DNA from: Bacillota bacterium
GTDB lineage: Bacteria > Bacillota > Clostridia > Lachnospirales > CAG-274
DNA: 38,281 bases
NCBI GenBank assembly: GCA_017444985.1
Contig: JAFSVK010000006.1
Span: 1 to 38,281 of the forward strand
Direction of reading: 5' to 3'
Below are positions 1 through 8,780 of the stretch, in pieces. The position numbers were made by a program, and so were the translations under genes. The notes under the pieces were generated by a model, which saw only the letters and a program-made list of their open reading frames with translations, made no database searches and had not been told where the DNA came from. Within the stretch, counting starts at the first letter, position 1; every line of letters begins with the position of its first letter.

Positions 1-3
1 AAT

Positions 4-25
4 AAAAAAATCGAAACCTTTTCGA
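4..25 (-). terminator. Rho-independent terminator
   Basis: On the minus strand TCGAAA and TTTCGA form a 6-bp stem with a 3-base loop, followed by seven T residues. It lies about 170 bases past the methyltransferase-like gene and is the first good terminator for the kinase operon. Two further hairpins lie between it and the gene: one with GGCAAAAA/TTTTTGCC arms near 95-118 and one with GGGGGTGTGA/TCACACCCCC arms near 117-141. Confidence 0.6.
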
Positions 26-196
26 ATTTTTTATTTTTATACCTTGCAGACGGGCAAGTGCCTCCCTAAAGAGGCGCGCAGAACGGCTGTTTATCGGCAA
101 AAATCTCATTTTTGCCGGGGGTGTGATATTTCACACCCCCTACAAGTTGATGCCGATGCTTCTTTTAAACATACAGGTTTATACAGCGAATTCGTT

Positions 197-1366
197 TTAA
201 TACTTACAAGGTAGAGTTTCTATCATTTCCTTTATCGTCAAAGGATCCAAATACTTATCGATAGCCTCGGGAGAGTCTATCACCACGGACTTTGTAAGCT
301 TTTCTACATATTTTGCCTTTTTCTCCTCGGAGGGAGGAAGAAGGGGTATTTGTGAAGGGTCGTATCCCAGGGCGAGGTAGTAGGTCTCTTCCATTTTTCT
401 GCACACAAAAGATGACAGGTGCAAAAGAAATGCCTCCTCATCCTGATAGGTAAACACCGTTTTGTCAAAAGCCTTTGCGGCATGCTTCATTTTAAGGTAG
501 TTGCCCGTTTCGGAAAGATTTATCCAGTTGTTTACATAGCAAACATCATACTCTCCGTCTTTTACGCCTTTAAGATAGAGGGTAGGTTCGGCTGTCTCCA
601 CATTTATTTTTTCTTTTTGTTCAAAGGTTGGAAGAATAGCCTCTTTAAAAAGCTCTGCCAAGTCTTTGTTTTCTTCCACTATGGTAATACTTTCCACCTC
701 GTCTTTAAGGGAGGCAAGGTAAGGGTAGTAGCCAAGCTTACAGCCTAAAACAAGCACCCTGCCCTTTGCCGCCTCCACATGTCTTTTTACCGTAAAATGT
801 ACGGAAGGGTTTACGGTGGATATAACATTGTCGTCTCTTAAAAGCACGGGGTAGGAAAATTCGTCTTCTACGGTACAAAGTCTGGGTATTATGATACCCG
901 TTTTGCCGTCTCTTTTAGGCTCGGAGTAAACGCATATTTGATAGGGATGTATCTTATCGGTGGTGATGGTGTATTTTCCCTTTTTGTACTCGGAAAAGCT
1001 TTTTTTCAAGAAGGGATCTTGCGTAAACTCTTCCCCCGAAAATATTTCAAACTCCCTGTTAAGGGCATCTATACACTTTTGAGCATCGGCATCATCATTG
1101 AATATCTCCGTACATATCACAGCTATACCGCTTGTAAAGGCTGCCGCTCTGTGGGCATCCCTGTCGGAGATGTCGTTGCCGTTTTTTTGTATATCCTCTT
1201 TAACATTTTCCACAAGCTTATCGAACTCTTCTTTTTTGGTGGGGTAAATATTGTTGGTCTCCACCACGTAGGTAAGCCTTGTTTCTATATCCGCATTGAT
1301 ATTTGCCGTGGCATCTATCTCCACAAACTTTTTTTGTATGGGATTTGTGATCTTATCTATTTTCAT
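197..1366 (-). CDS. Methyltransferase-like protein downstream of hybrid kinase
   Basis: This is a 389-residue soluble protein with no signal peptide. A stretch around residues 200-235 reads [17 protein letters not shown] and is followed by an acidic residue after the next strand ([11 protein letters not shown]). This resembles motif I and the acidic ribose-binding position of Rossmann-fold SAM-dependent methyltransferases. The first 190 residues match nothing I recognise. The start is supported by AAGGAG seven bases upstream of ATG. Its first 14 bases overlap the end of the upstream hybrid kinase gene, so the two are co-transcribed and probably translationally coupled. A methyl transfer role in signalling is inference; it could be a non-catalytic Rossmann protein, because the glycine-rich loop is atypical. 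Confidence 0.55.
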   Translation of the reverse strand: MKIDKITNPIQKKFVEIDATANINADIETRLTYVVETNNIYPTKKEEFDKLVENVKEDIQKNGNDISDRDAHRAAAFTSGIAVICTEIFNDDADAQKCIDALNREFEIFSGEEFTQDPFLKKSFSEYKKGKYTITTDKIHPYQICVYSEPKRDGKTGIIIPRLCTVEDEFSYPVLLRDDNVISTVNPSVHFTVKRHVEAAKGRVLVLGCKLGYYPYLASLKDEVESITIVEENKDLAELFKEAILPTFEQKEKINVETAEPTLYLKGVKDGEYDVCYVNNWINLSETGNYLKMKHAAKAFDKTVFTYQDEEAFLLHLSSFVCRKMEETYYLALGYDPSQIPLLPPSEEKKAKYVEKLTKSVVIDSPEAIDKYLDPLTIKEMIETLPCKY

Positions 1367-4300
1367 CTTTAACTCTCCTTAATTGCTTTATAAGCTCTTC
1401 ATACAGCACATTGGCGGATATAGGCTTTGCAAGGTGGGCATCCATTCCCGCAGAGGCTGTTTTTTCCGCATCGGTTTCAAAGGCGTTGGCTGTCATGGCT
1501 ATTATAGGCACCTTCCTTGCATCCTCTCTCTCAAGAGCTCTTATTTTTTTAGTTGCCTCTATACCGTCTATAACGGGCATTCTCATATCCATAAGTATGG
1601 CATCGAAATAAAAAGGCGGTTTCTCGCAGAACATATCGTAGGCTATGGCACCGTTTGCCGCCTTTTCCGTATGGATATCTTTTTTGTTTAACATCCTTTC
1701 GGCTATAATGGCATTTAAAGGGTGATCTTCGGCTATAAGCACTCTCTTGCCCTTAAGTATATCCTCTTCTTCCTCTTCTTGAGCGGGTTGAGGCATACTT
1801 TCAAGGCTTTCCGCTATGGGGAAGGTTATCTCCACAAAACAGGTAGTACCCTCGGAGGGTGTGCTTTCAATGTTTATATTTCCTCCCATAAGGTCCACTA
1901 TGCTCTTTACGATGGCAAGACCCAAGCCTGCCCCCTGTCTGCCGTCTACACCCTCTCTGTTTTCCTGTACGAACATTTCAAAGAGGTGGGCTTTAAACTG
2001 TTGGCTTATACCTATACCCGTATCGGCTATTATAAAGCGCAGTGTCACTTCCTTCTCCGTTCTTTTCAGAGTGAAAATATTAAATGTTATGCTACCGCCC
2101 TTGTCCGTAAACTTCACGGAGTTTGAAAGTATATTTAAAAACACCTGATTAAATCTCAGCCTGTCAACATATATGACAACACCTTCATCTTGAACGGTAA
2201 ATGTAAAGTCTATGCCCTTCTTCTTGCACTGCTGTACTATTACCGCATCCAATATATCTCTAAACTCTTTTACGCTGTATGCCTCGGGTACAAGCTTCAA
2301 CTTTCCGCTTTGTATCCTGGACATATCCAAAATATCGTTTACAAGGTCGAGAAGGAATTGCCCCGAGCTTTTTATGGTCTCCAAAGAGTTTTTAATATTT
2401 TCATCTTGTATATCGTCAAGCAAAAGGCTTGTCATACCCAGTATGCCGTTAAGGGGCGTTCTTATATCGTGGCTCATACCGGCAAGGAAGTCGCTTTTTG
2501 CTCTGCTGGCGGTGTTTGCGGTTTCAAGAGCCTTTTCAAGCTCGATCTGCCTTTGTTTTTCGGTCTCGTAGAGCTGTGTAATATCCTGAGCCATACAACA
2601 GAGCTTGGTGCTGTCGCCCTCCAGGGGAGAAAACCTTATATTTTTCCTCTTTCTGCCCGAAACGGTATCTCTCATGGAAAAAGACACGGAGTAAAAACCG
2701 TTTTTCTCCACTTCCTCCACTACCTTTTCAAACTCTATATCCTCTAAGGAAAAGTCTCTGTCAACTATCTTTCCGTCTAAAACGGTCTGCAGTTTTTCAA
2801 AGGCATCTCCCCCTTTTGTCATAAAGGCTGCAAGGGAGCAAAGGCCGTCTACATACTGTACTATTTTGCCTTTTTTCACATCTATAGCCATAAGAAAGTC
2901 GTAGTTTTTGGAAAGCACCGACTTCATAAGTCCTCTTAATACGTTGGAAGAGGTGGAGTCTTTAAATACACCGAAGGCCTCAAGCACATTTTGCAAAGGA
3001 TTTTTGACTATGAAAAGAATATGATTCATCCAAATGGTGCTTCCGTCTTTCATACGGTAGTCAAAGTTCATATCCAGTGTGGCTTTGCCCTTGCTGTAAG
3101 CCTCTACAAGGGCATCCTGTCCGAATTTTCGTATAAAATTGTTTCTTAGGGTGGGTGTGACTATATTTTCGGATACGGCCTTTATATAGCCGTTTATATT
3201 CTCTCCCACAAGGGAGGTGGCTTTTTCGGGTATTATACCCTCACACTCCGTTATTATATCATCACTTATATTTATTTTAACATTTAAAAAGGAATTGCTC
3301 TGATACTGGCTTTTATACCTTAAATGCTCCTCATACTGTATTTCAAGCCTTTTCTGTTCCGTAACATCTCTGCTTACACATATAAAGCTTTTTACGGAGC
3401 CGTCCCTCTCCACAATGGGGTGAGCCTCCACCTCTATTACCTGTCTTGCGTTTTTTCTCTTTATGGGAAGTTCAAGCTTGGCATACTGCCTTCTTTCGGT
3501 AATATTTGCTCTAAATTCCTCCATTTGCTTTTTATCCGCACTCTCTTCTACAGGTAGTGACCAAAAAGCTTCTCTGGCATTTTCCACCGTCACGCCCATA
3601 CCCTTTTGAGGAAAAATAAGAGATGGGGTGGATATTTCGTAGCAATTTCTGTCTACATAGTATATACCCGTATGTATGCCCGAATTACCAAAGGCTACCT
3701 TCATTTGCTTTTCTTGGTCTTCAAGCCTTGTTTCAAGCTCCTTTTCTTTGGATATGTCCGTAAACTGCACAAATACCTTTTTGTTTTCGGAGTAGTATAT
3801 TGTATTTGTAATGACTTTTGCCCATATTCTGGTCTTATCAAAGCGTATTATTTCATACTCCTCTTCAAAACCCGAAAAAGAGTTTAAAAGTATATTTAGT
3901 TTTTCACGCATTTTCTCGTTGTTAAAGCCCACCAAAAATGCGGATATATCCTTAGCCAAAACATTGTTTATTTCCCTTATGTTATAACCCGTAAGGGCTG
4001 TAAAATTTTCGTTTATATATTCTATTTCAAAGGGATCTTTGCCCACATTCACAACACAAATGGCAGAGGGGATATGTGTCATGATATCCTTGTGCAACCT
4101 TTGCCCTTTAAGCATATCCGTATTGTCGTTTATATACTCCACATAGGCAGGTCTGCCGTTAAAGTCTATTATTTTGGCATTTACAGTGAGAGAACGCTTG
4201 GTAGAGCTGTGTATAAGGGGCATATCCGTATATTTTACGGTACTGAATACATATCTCTTACATATGGAACAAGGAACGGACTGCCCGTGATTTATTTCAT

Positions 4301-5156
4301 AACAGTGCTTATTTTTATAGTCGGGCAAGGCAAATATTCTTTTTGCCCTTTCGTTTATATACAAAAGCTCCATGGTATGAAGGTCGTATATGGCTACGGC
4401 ATTGGCAGAATCATTTACTATCTGCTCAAAATAAAAATTATCATCCTCCAATGAGGAAAATGTAATATAAAGTAGCTTTTTCCCCTCTGTGGAAAAGGCA
4501 TCAAAGCTTACTTTTACCTCTGTGATATCTCCGTTTTTCCTCCGTACTTTTGTTTCACAGGCTGTATGCACCTCTAAGGAATAGGCTTTAGTAGCTGCCT
4601 TTTTAAAAGGGCGTATATATTCAAGGGGTATAAATCGGCTAAGCCCATAGTCAAAAGTCAGGAAAAACTCATTTTTCTCATAGCCCAATATATCCAGAAA
4701 TCTTTCCGAAACATACACGGGATTAAACTTAAAGCCGTCAAACTCCAAAGCACACATGGCAGGAGAGGAAACACCGTTTAAAGGCGGCACTTCTTCGGTG
4801 GTATCGTTTGCAAACATGGCCACAACATATTTTTCCCCAAGAGATGCAAAAAAGTCAAAATGCACCCTGTATTTTTGTATTTTGCCCTCAAAGTTTATGA
4901 TATGACAGCTTGTGTTTATAGCCTCTTCTTCTCCGAGAACGGAAAATATAAGCTCCCTGTCCATGGAAAAAACAAGGTTATTGAAACTGTTGTCAAACAC
5001 AGAGCGAAATTTCACCTTGGGAAAGCCCAACATATTGTAAAAAGCATCGCTTATGGCCTTGAAATATTTATTCTCGTCGTTTTTAAATATTATAACCGGC
5101 TTTTGCGAGGAATTTACATTGTTTTCTATAATGTTCAGATCGTATTCCTTTAGCAT
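1353..5156 (-). CDS. Multi-PAS hybrid sensor histidine kinase with receiver domain
   Basis: This 1267-residue protein has no membrane segment or signal peptide, so it should sense in the cytosol. About six or seven PAS-like segments fill residues 1-870. One, near 285-305, carries a CxxC (VPCSICKR). The kinase core follows: H-box [16 protein letters not shown] with the phosphorylated His near 896, N-box with [14 protein letters not shown]1 ADTGIGIS and G2 [10 protein letters not shown] receiver domain fills about 1136-1267, with acidic pair ED, phospho-acceptor Asp in LMDMRMP near 1190 and the conserved Lys in LAKPI. I moved the start 24 codons inside the longest frame because AAAGGTGG lies just upstream of the ATG at 5156. 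There is no output domain, so it probably passes phosphate to a partner or acts through the overlapping downstream gene. The stimulus is not evident. Confidence 0.93.
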   Translation of the reverse strand: MLKEYDLNIIENNVNSSQKPVIIFKNDENKYFKAISDAFYNMLGFPKVKFRSVFDNSFNNLVFSMDRELIFSVLGEEEAINTSCHIINFEGKIQKYRVHFDFFASLGEKYVVAMFANDTTEEVPPLNGVSSPAMCALEFDGFKFNPVYVSERFLDILGYEKNEFFLTFDYGLSRFIPLEYIRPFKKAATKAYSLEVHTACETKVRRKNGDITEVKVSFDAFSTEGKKLLYITFSSLEDDNFYFEQIVNDSANAVAIYDLHTMELLYINERAKRIFALPDYKNKHCYEINHGQSVPCSICKRYVFSTVKYTDMPLIHSSTKRSLTVNAKIIDFNGRPAYVEYINDNTDMLKGQRLHKDIMTHIPSAICVVNVGKDPFEIEYINENFTALTGYNIREINNVLAKDISAFLVGFNNEKMREKLNILLNSFSGFEEEYEIIRFDKTRIWAKVITNTIYYSENKKVFVQFTDISKEKELETRLEDQEKQMKVAFGNSGIHTGIYYVDRNCYEISTPSLIFPQKGMGVTVENAREAFWSLPVEESADKKQMEEFRANITERRQYAKLELPIKRKNARQVIEVEAHPIVERDGSVKSFICVSRDVTEQKRLEIQYEEHLRYKSQYQSNSFLNVKINISDDIITECEGIIPEKATSLVGENINGYIKAVSENIVTPTLRNNFIRKFGQDALVEAYSKGKATLDMNFDYRMKDGSTIWMNHILFIVKNPLQNVLEAFGVFKDSTSSNVLRGLMKSVLSKNYDFLMAIDVKKGKIVQYVDGLCSLAAFMTKGGDAFEKLQTVLDGKIVDRDFSLEDIEFEKVVEEVEKNGFYSVSFSMRDTVSGRKRKNIRFSPLEGDSTKLCCMAQDITQLYETEKQRQIELEKALETANTASRAKSDFLAGMSHDIRTPLNGILGMTSLLLDDIQDENIKNSLETIKSSGQFLLDLVNDILDMSRIQSGKLKLVPEAYSVKEFRDILDAVIVQQCKKKGIDFTFTVQDEGVVIYVDRLRFNQVFLNILSNSVKFTDKGGSITFNIFTLKRTEKEVTLRFIIADTGIGISQQFKAHLFEMFVQENREGVDGRQGAGLGLAIVKSIVDLMGGNINIESTPSEGTTCFVEITFPIAESLESMPQPAQEEEEEDILKGKRVLIAEDHPLNAIIAERMLNKKDIHTEKAANGAIAYDMFCEKPPFYFDAILMDMRMPVIDGIEATKKIRALEREDARKVPIIAMTANAFETDAEKTASAGMDAHLAKPISANVLYEELIKQLRRVKDENR

Positions 5157-5223
5157 ATATACAGACCCACCTTTTATATTTTCACCCGAGAGGTGTGGGT
5201 AATCGGTTACATTTTCACAGATA

Positions 5224-5284
5224 TGCACAAATTATAAGTGCAAAACCGCAAAATTATTGTAAAATATATTATATAATATATTTT
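5224..5284 (-). promoter_or_regulatory. Putative promoter/operator region of the kinase operon
   Basis: A TATAAT hexamer on the minus strand (5231-5236) lies about 75 bases upstream of the kinase start. It sits inside an inverted repeat with arms TGCAC (5224-5228) and GTGCA (5238-5242). Immediately upstream is a perfect 24-bp AT-only palindrome (5261-5284). No good -35 hexamer is visible, so an activator may be needed. Both palindromes are direct sequence observations; regulator binding is inference. Confidence 0.4.
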
Positions 5285-5422
5285 GTATTTTTTCAATAGA
5301 AAATATGGTTGTGGGGGATGTAAATAACGACTTGTTGACCCAAATCAATTTTTAGCTTATGCGAAAAAATTGATTTTTCCGACCTCAACTTCGATAATTA
5401 CAAATTTGTCTTTGTGTCGGAA

Positions 5423-5712
5423 CCTCTCCGTCAGCTAAAGCTGCCACCTCTCCGTCAGCTGTGGCTGTTCAGGGGAGGCTTGGGTGTCGGTATGGCAGCA
5501 CGGGAAGTTATGGCGACATATTTTGAAATAAAAACAAAACCCGAAGCAACGGAAAAGCCTCCCCTAACAGGGGAGGGGGTGCAACGGAAGTTGCACCGGA
5601 GAGGTACCCACCCCGGGAGGGGAAGGAAGCCCATAGGGCTGACGACGAAACGACCAATACACTCGTTTACAGAGCTTTTCGTTCCGCACGGAACTTCTCC
5701 GTCAACGATCGA
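5423..5712. repeat. R1 repeat, copy a
   Basis: This GC-rich intergenic repeat contrasts sharply with its AT-rich surroundings. It begins with tandem CCTCTCCGTCAGCT units, has a short variable core near 5505-5540, then a long conserved right part (about 5540-5670) with nested inverted repeats such as CCTCCCC/GGGGAGG. The right part is almost identical to copy b (6207-6532), in the same orientation. Open frames through it on both strands are products of the repeat. It resembles a non-autonomous or REP/MITE-like element. No transposase and no clear target duplication were seen. Confidence 0.8.
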
Positions 5713-5809
5713 CATTAGCCGACCGAAAGGTTTTCTTTAGGTTGTATAGCTAAGAAAAAATTGTAACAAAGCGGAAATGTTATTTTTATAGACTAATTTA
5801 CAGTGTTAT

Positions 5810-5817
5810 GATAATAT
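5810..5817 (+). promoter_or_regulatory. Possible -10 region of toxin transcript
   Basis: GATAAT and an overlapping TAATAT lie about 35-40 bases upstream of the 5' pairing arm of the toxin mRNA. A weak TAGACT hexamer at 5789-5794 could serve as -35. This is far poorer than the antisense promoter, as expected for a type I system in which the antitoxin RNA is in excess. Confidence 0.35.
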
Positions 5818-5913
5818 ATTTTCGTGAACATCACCAATCGAAAAAACGGTGGACGGTGCCCTTGAGCCGAGGAGGTGAATTTATATAACCTACCGAAGTG
5901 AAGGGGGTGTCCT

Positions 5914-6015
5914 ATGCTTACAATCGGAGATATTATGAGTTTGATCGCGCTTTGTCTTACGTTTTTTGAACTCGGCTACAGATTAGGAAAGCACGAAAAA
6001 GGCACAAAAAAATAA
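5914..6015 (+). CDS. Holin-like small hydrophobic toxin of a type I TA system
   Basis: This 33-residue peptide starts MLTIGDIMSLIALCL, has one short hydrophobic helix and ends in a basic tail (GKHEKGTKK). This matches the Firmicutes 'putative holin-like toxin' pattern, functionally comparable to TxpA-type membrane peptides. A strong Shine-Dalgarno (AAGGGGGT) precedes the ATG. The mRNA carries a 13-nt arm upstream (5851-5863) that is exactly complementary to one downstream (6063-6075), so its ends can pair. A consensus promoter on the opposite strand drives an RNA overlapping its 3' end. The toxin presumably damages the inner membrane when unpaired from the antisense RNA. It sits between two R1 repeats and next to a phage remnant, a common setting for such loci. 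Confidence 0.78.
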   Translation: MLTIGDIMSLIALCLTFFELGYRLGKHEKGTKK

Positions 6016-6103
6016 CCGCCCTCAACCCTGAAATGAATGCGGTTATTTCAACTAAATTCTAAAAGGGCACCGTCCTATCGTGAGGTGGTGTTCTTTTTTT
6101 TGT
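6008..6103 (-). ncRNA. Predicted antisense antitoxin RNA
   Basis: Transcription from the minus-strand promoter at 6110-6138 should begin near 6103. It runs antisense through the 3' untranslated region and stop codon of the toxin. It ends at a hairpin built from ATAACCGC (about 6012-6019) and GCGGTTAT (about 6039-6046), followed on the minus strand by a T tract (TTATTTTTTTG). The predicted length is roughly 90-95 nt. It covers the complete 3' pairing arm at 6063-6075 and could therefore displace the 5'-3' interaction of the toxin mRNA. The boundaries are predictions. Confidence 0.7.
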
Positions 6104-6109
6104 AATGCA

Positions 6110-6138
6110 ATTATACCATTGTTTGAACTGCAAGTCAA
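6110..6138 (-). promoter_or_regulatory. Consensus promoter of the antitoxin RNA
   Basis: On the minus strand TTGACT (6133-6138) is followed by exactly 17 bases and a perfect TATAAT (6110-6115). It points into the 3' end of the small toxin gene and away from any protein gene, so it should make a non-coding antisense transcript. Confidence 0.8.
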
Positions 6139-6206
6139 TATGATTTTTACCGATACTAACGGCCGAGGTAGGATATAAATCCATAGGTTAACACTACGAC
6201 ACAAAA

Positions 6207-6532
6207 CCTCTCCGTCAGCTGTGGCTGTTCAGGGGAGGCTTGGGTGTCGGTATGGCAGTTGGAGTTGGATATGGCAAACGTGTATTGAAGCAACGAGAAA
6301 GTAAGCAATAAAAACAAAACCCGAAGCAACGGAAAAGCCTCCCCTAACAGGGGAGGGGGTGCAACGGGAGTTGCGCCGGAGAGGTACCCACCCCGGGAGG
6401 GGAAGGAAGCCCATAGGGCTGACGACGAAACGACCAATACACTCGTTTGCAGAGCTTTTCGTTCCGCTTGAAACTTCCCCGTCAGCTAAAGCTACCACCT
6501 CCCCGTCAGCTGTGGCTGTTCAGGGGAGGCTT
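6207..6532. repeat. R1 repeat, copy b
   Basis: This is the second copy of the GC-rich repeat, in the same orientation as copy a about 790 bases away. Left (about 6207-6257) and right (about 6312-6478) blocks are nearly identical to copy a, with a different core between them. It ends in additional CCCCGTCAGCT units that are inverted relative to the CAGGGGAGG units. Copies a and b bracket the type I toxin-antitoxin locus. Confidence 0.8.
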
Positions 6533-6600
6533 TGTCACAGTTATTGTTTTTGCAAGGTAATTTGTTTCTCAAACATTCTCATTTGTAGCTACTTTTACGC

Positions 6601-6637
6601 AAAAAAGCTGTGAAAAGCAGCTTTACATTTCACAGCT
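6601..6637 (-). terminator. Terminator of the phage-derived operon
   Basis: AGCTGTGAAA (6606-6615) and TTTCACAGCT (6628-6637) form a 10-bp stem. On the minus strand this is followed by a run of six T residues (6606-6601). It lies 20 bases past the end of the tape-measure-like gene. Confidence 0.85.
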
Positions 6638-6656
6638 CCAAACTTATTTCACACTC

Positions 6657-7553
6657 TCACATCTCTATAAGTGTCTTGCCTGTTTTTCTTTGCAGTTCGT
6701 TTATGCTTTCGGCGCAGACTCTTCCGAACTTGCTGCCGTTTATGCTTAGTTCTATCACGAGGGGTCTGTTTGCGATACTTTGGCTTTGTTCTTTTTCGAA
6801 GGTGGTTTTGGGGAAGGACTTTTCAAGGGGTATTACCGCCTCCCTTCCCTTTTCTCCCAGAAGTGCCAAGGTGGGGGAGGTGACTATGCCACCTTTTGCA
6901 AGAAAAGGTATTTTGCTTATATCAAAGGCTATGTGACCGCCTCCCGCCATTTCGGGGACAGGTGTGGTTTTAGAGGATATACCGTTAAAAAGTTCGTACA
7001 GGCTATCTCCTATGCCCTTGAGGGTTGAGCGTATGTTTTCAAGTATGCTCCAACTTCCCTTTTCCACCGTGTCTTGTAAGTTTTTAAAAGCCAGCTCCGC
7101 CGAGCCTATGTTGAAGGAGAGCTTTAAAATATCCTCTCCCAAGGGTAAAAGTATGGGGGAAAGCACCTCTTTTACAAAGGTTGAAAAGTTTCCCATACTG
7201 CCCGAAAGAGTTTGGAAAGCGGGGGAGAATATATTTATCAAAAAGTCCGTAAGGGGTGAGAGGGCATGGTTTTTAAGGGAGTTTATGCCCTCCTTTGCCT
7301 CACTTAAAAAGGGTAAAAGAAGCGCTCTTGTTTTCGATATGCTTTCCCTTGTACTTTCAAAAAGAGGTTTCAGGCTTTCTTCTTCGGTCTTTTTTGCCGT
7401 GGTCTTTACATTCTCTAAAGTACCTTTTTTTGATGTACTCTCCTTTTCCCCCGATATAAGCCTTATAACAGGGCTTTTAAGTCCCAAGCTTTTAAGTTCT
7501 TTAAAGCTTAAATTATTTACGGTATCTATTGGGATAAGAGCGGTTCCCGCCAT
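6657..7553 (-). CDS. Short phage tail tape measure-like protein
   Basis: This 298-residue protein has a C-terminal half carrying the tape-measure signature: a Gly-rich AGGGHIA motif near 203 and FLAKGGIVTSPTLALLGEKGREAVIPL near 217-243. The middle is helical and amphipathic (about 60-190). Tape measure proteins of siphophages usually run 600 to over 1500 residues, so this is unusually short and lacks transmembrane or lytic domains. It has its own strong ribosome site (AAGGAGGGG before ATG) and overlaps the upstream chaperone gene by 41 bases. It is the last gene of the module before a terminator, with no baseplate or fibre genes after it. It is either an internally deleted relic or the ruler of a very short tail. 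Confidence 0.75.
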   Translation of the reverse strand: MAGTALIPIDTVNNLSFKELKSLGLKSPVIRLISGEKESTSKKGTLENVKTTAKKTEEESLKPLFESTRESISKTRALLLPFLSEAKEGINSLKNHALSPLTDFLINIFSPAFQTLSGSMGNFSTFVKEVLSPILLPLGEDILKLSFNIGSAELAFKNLQDTVEKGSWSILENIRSTLKGIGDSLYELFNGISSKTTPVPEMAGGGHIAFDISKIPFLAKGGIVTSPTLALLGEKGREAVIPLEKSFPKTTFEKEQSQSIANRPLVIELSINGSKFGRVCAESINELQRKTGKTLIEM

Positions 7554-7821
7554 ATTTCCCCTCCTTTCCGAAGTTTTTGCGACAGATGTTTTTAAACTCC
7601 TCCTCCGTAAAAAGAGGCTTTTTGTTTTTTCTCTCTTTTATTACTCTTCCTAAGGGACTTTCGGGAAGGAGGTGCTTTAAAAGGGCTAAAAACTCACCGT
7701 AACTCATATCACATCTTCTGAGCCTTATACCGTACTGCATGGCAAAACTTGCCTCTATGAGTTCAAGATCCTCCAAAATATCATAAAAGGCTTCTTCCCT
7801 ATTTTTGCCTCCCGTTATCAT
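7513..7821 (-). CDS. Probable phage tail assembly chaperone (second frame)
   Basis: This 102-residue, strongly basic protein contains RRCDMSYGEFLALLKHLLPESPLGR, which resembles the small protein encoded directly upstream of tape measure genes in Firmicutes siphophages (Gp15/tail chaperone type). It overlaps the preceding gene by 23 bases in the +1 frame. No ideal Shine-Dalgarno precedes the ATG at 7821, so it may be translated by coupling or by frameshifting from the upstream gene. Its role would be to coat the tape measure protein during tail assembly. Confidence 0.55.
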   Translation of the reverse strand: MITGGKNREEAFYDILEDLELIEASFAMQYGIRLRRCDMSYGEFLALLKHLLPESPLGRVIKERKNKKPLFTEEEFKNICRKNFGKEGKYGGNRSYPNRYRK

Positions 7822-8080
7822 CTACTCCCGAAACTTCGGCTATGATACAGGTGCAAACTTTTAAATAATTACCGTAGGAAAGGTTTTTAAGCTTTTGGGC
7901 ATCCTCTCCGAGTATCACTTCCATAGCCTCTTTTAAATTTTGGTGATCGTCTCCCTGCCTTCTTAATATCTCCTGCATTTTAAGTACGGATAAAAGATCG
8001 TCTTTAAGTGTTAAAATACAGTTTTCCCCTATTTTTATGCGAGGGTTATCTTCTTTCAAAATACTTGTTATGTCTTTCAT
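7799..8080 (-). CDS. Probable phage tail assembly chaperone (first frame)
   Basis: This 93-residue protein has no recognisable motif. Its size and its position between the tail-terminator-sized gene and the tape measure gene are those of the first tail assembly chaperone (gpG-like). It ends in CAA AAA TAG, where the next frame continues past the stop. Assignment rests on synteny. Confidence 0.45.
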   Translation of the reverse strand: MKDITSILKEDNPRIKIGENCILTLKDDLLSVLKMQEILRRQGDDHQNLKEAMEVILGEDAQKLKNLSYGNYLKVCTCIIAEVSGVDDNGRQK

Positions 8081-8081
8081 A

Positions 8082-8453
8082 TTACTCCTCCTTATTCTCT
8101 ATAAATCTTCCTTCCAAAACGTACTCCCACCTGTTGTTTTCATTCTTTCCCGACAATATCGGTAGCTTCAGAGGTAAGAAATACAAGCCCTCCCCCTCAT
8201 AGGCTATCAGAAAGTCAAAAAGGCTTTCGGCTATCTCCTTTGAACGGGCAAGAGATCGGGAAAGGTCAAGGCTTATCCTTATATCTTCAAATACAGCGTT
8301 ATTTCTCCCCAGGGTCTGTCTGGGTTTGGTATCCAAAGAGGCTACCATGGCAGAGGTGCCCGAAAAGTCTCTTATTTTAAAGTGTCTTGCTATATACACT
8401 CTGTCTATATCCCCAAAGGCTTCTACGGCTCTTACTACCCTTTCCTCAAGCAT
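8082..8453 (-). CDS. Phage tail terminator-like / minor structural protein
   Basis: This 123-residue protein begins exactly one base after the stop of the upstream gene. Its size, acidic-basic balance and position upstream of the chaperones fit a tail terminator or HK97-gp10-like joining protein. I see no diagnostic motif. The tight spacing with both neighbours argues that the whole module is still translated as an operon. Confidence 0.4.
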   Translation of the reverse strand: MLEERVVRAVEAFGDIDRVYIARHFKIRDFSGTSAMVASLDTKPRQTLGRNNAVFEDIRISLDLSRSLARSKEIAESLFDFLIAYEGEGLYFLPLKLPILSGKNENNRWEYVLEGRFIENKEE

Positions 8454-8780
8454 CTACAACACCTCCCCTTTGTAGTGGTGGACTTTATTCCCCTCCAACA
8501 CCGTCTTTAAGTTTAGAAGCTTATATCTTTTGCCGTTTATGTCTATGAGAGAGCCTGCACAACCCTCAAGGTCTTCCGTGGGCGGGAAAAGGATGTGCCC
8601 TTTTGAAATAAGCACATCCCGATCCCCTTTATATTTTTCCCCCGAAAAGCACCTTTCTTCTTTCGGATAAAACCTCCCCCTTACCTCTATGGCGATCAAA
8701 GAGCTGTCGCCGTATATATCGGGAGAGGAAGGCTTGTATATCACGCAACTGTCCTTAAAAAACACTAAAGGTATATTCAC
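8454..8780 (-). CDS. Phage head-closure-like protein
   Basis: This 108-residue protein starts with GTG inside the stop of the tail tube gene (GTGA overlap) after a GGAGG site. It contains a beta-rich segment with RGRFYPKEERCFSGEKYKGDRDVLISKGHILFP, similar in size and style to head-tail stopper proteins. The assignment comes from context and is uncertain. Confidence 0.4.
   Translation of the reverse strand: MNIPLVFFKDSCVIYKPSSPDIYGDSSLIAIEVRGRFYPKEERCFSGEKYKGDRDVLISKGHILFPPTEDLEGCAGSLIDINGKRYKLLNLKTVLEGNKVHHYKGEVL

Noticed and set aside
1816..2148. Plus-strand frames opposite the hybrid kinase and similar shadows elsewhere
   Set aside because: They mirror the codons of well-supported minus-strand genes and lack ribosome sites or family motifs.
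5414..5740. Open frames of about 85-108 codons on both strands through the GC-rich repeat
   Set aside because: The same translated phrases recur in each R1 copy on both strands with different ends, have no ribosome site and follow the repeat, not a gene.
5423..6532. CRISPR-like array
   Set aside because: Repeats are long, few, internally inverted and not separated by uniform spacers; no cas genes are present.
6156..6613. Three more frames across R1 copy b and its flanks
   Set aside because: They are repeat-derived, overlap each other and the antitoxin promoter, and lack start signals.
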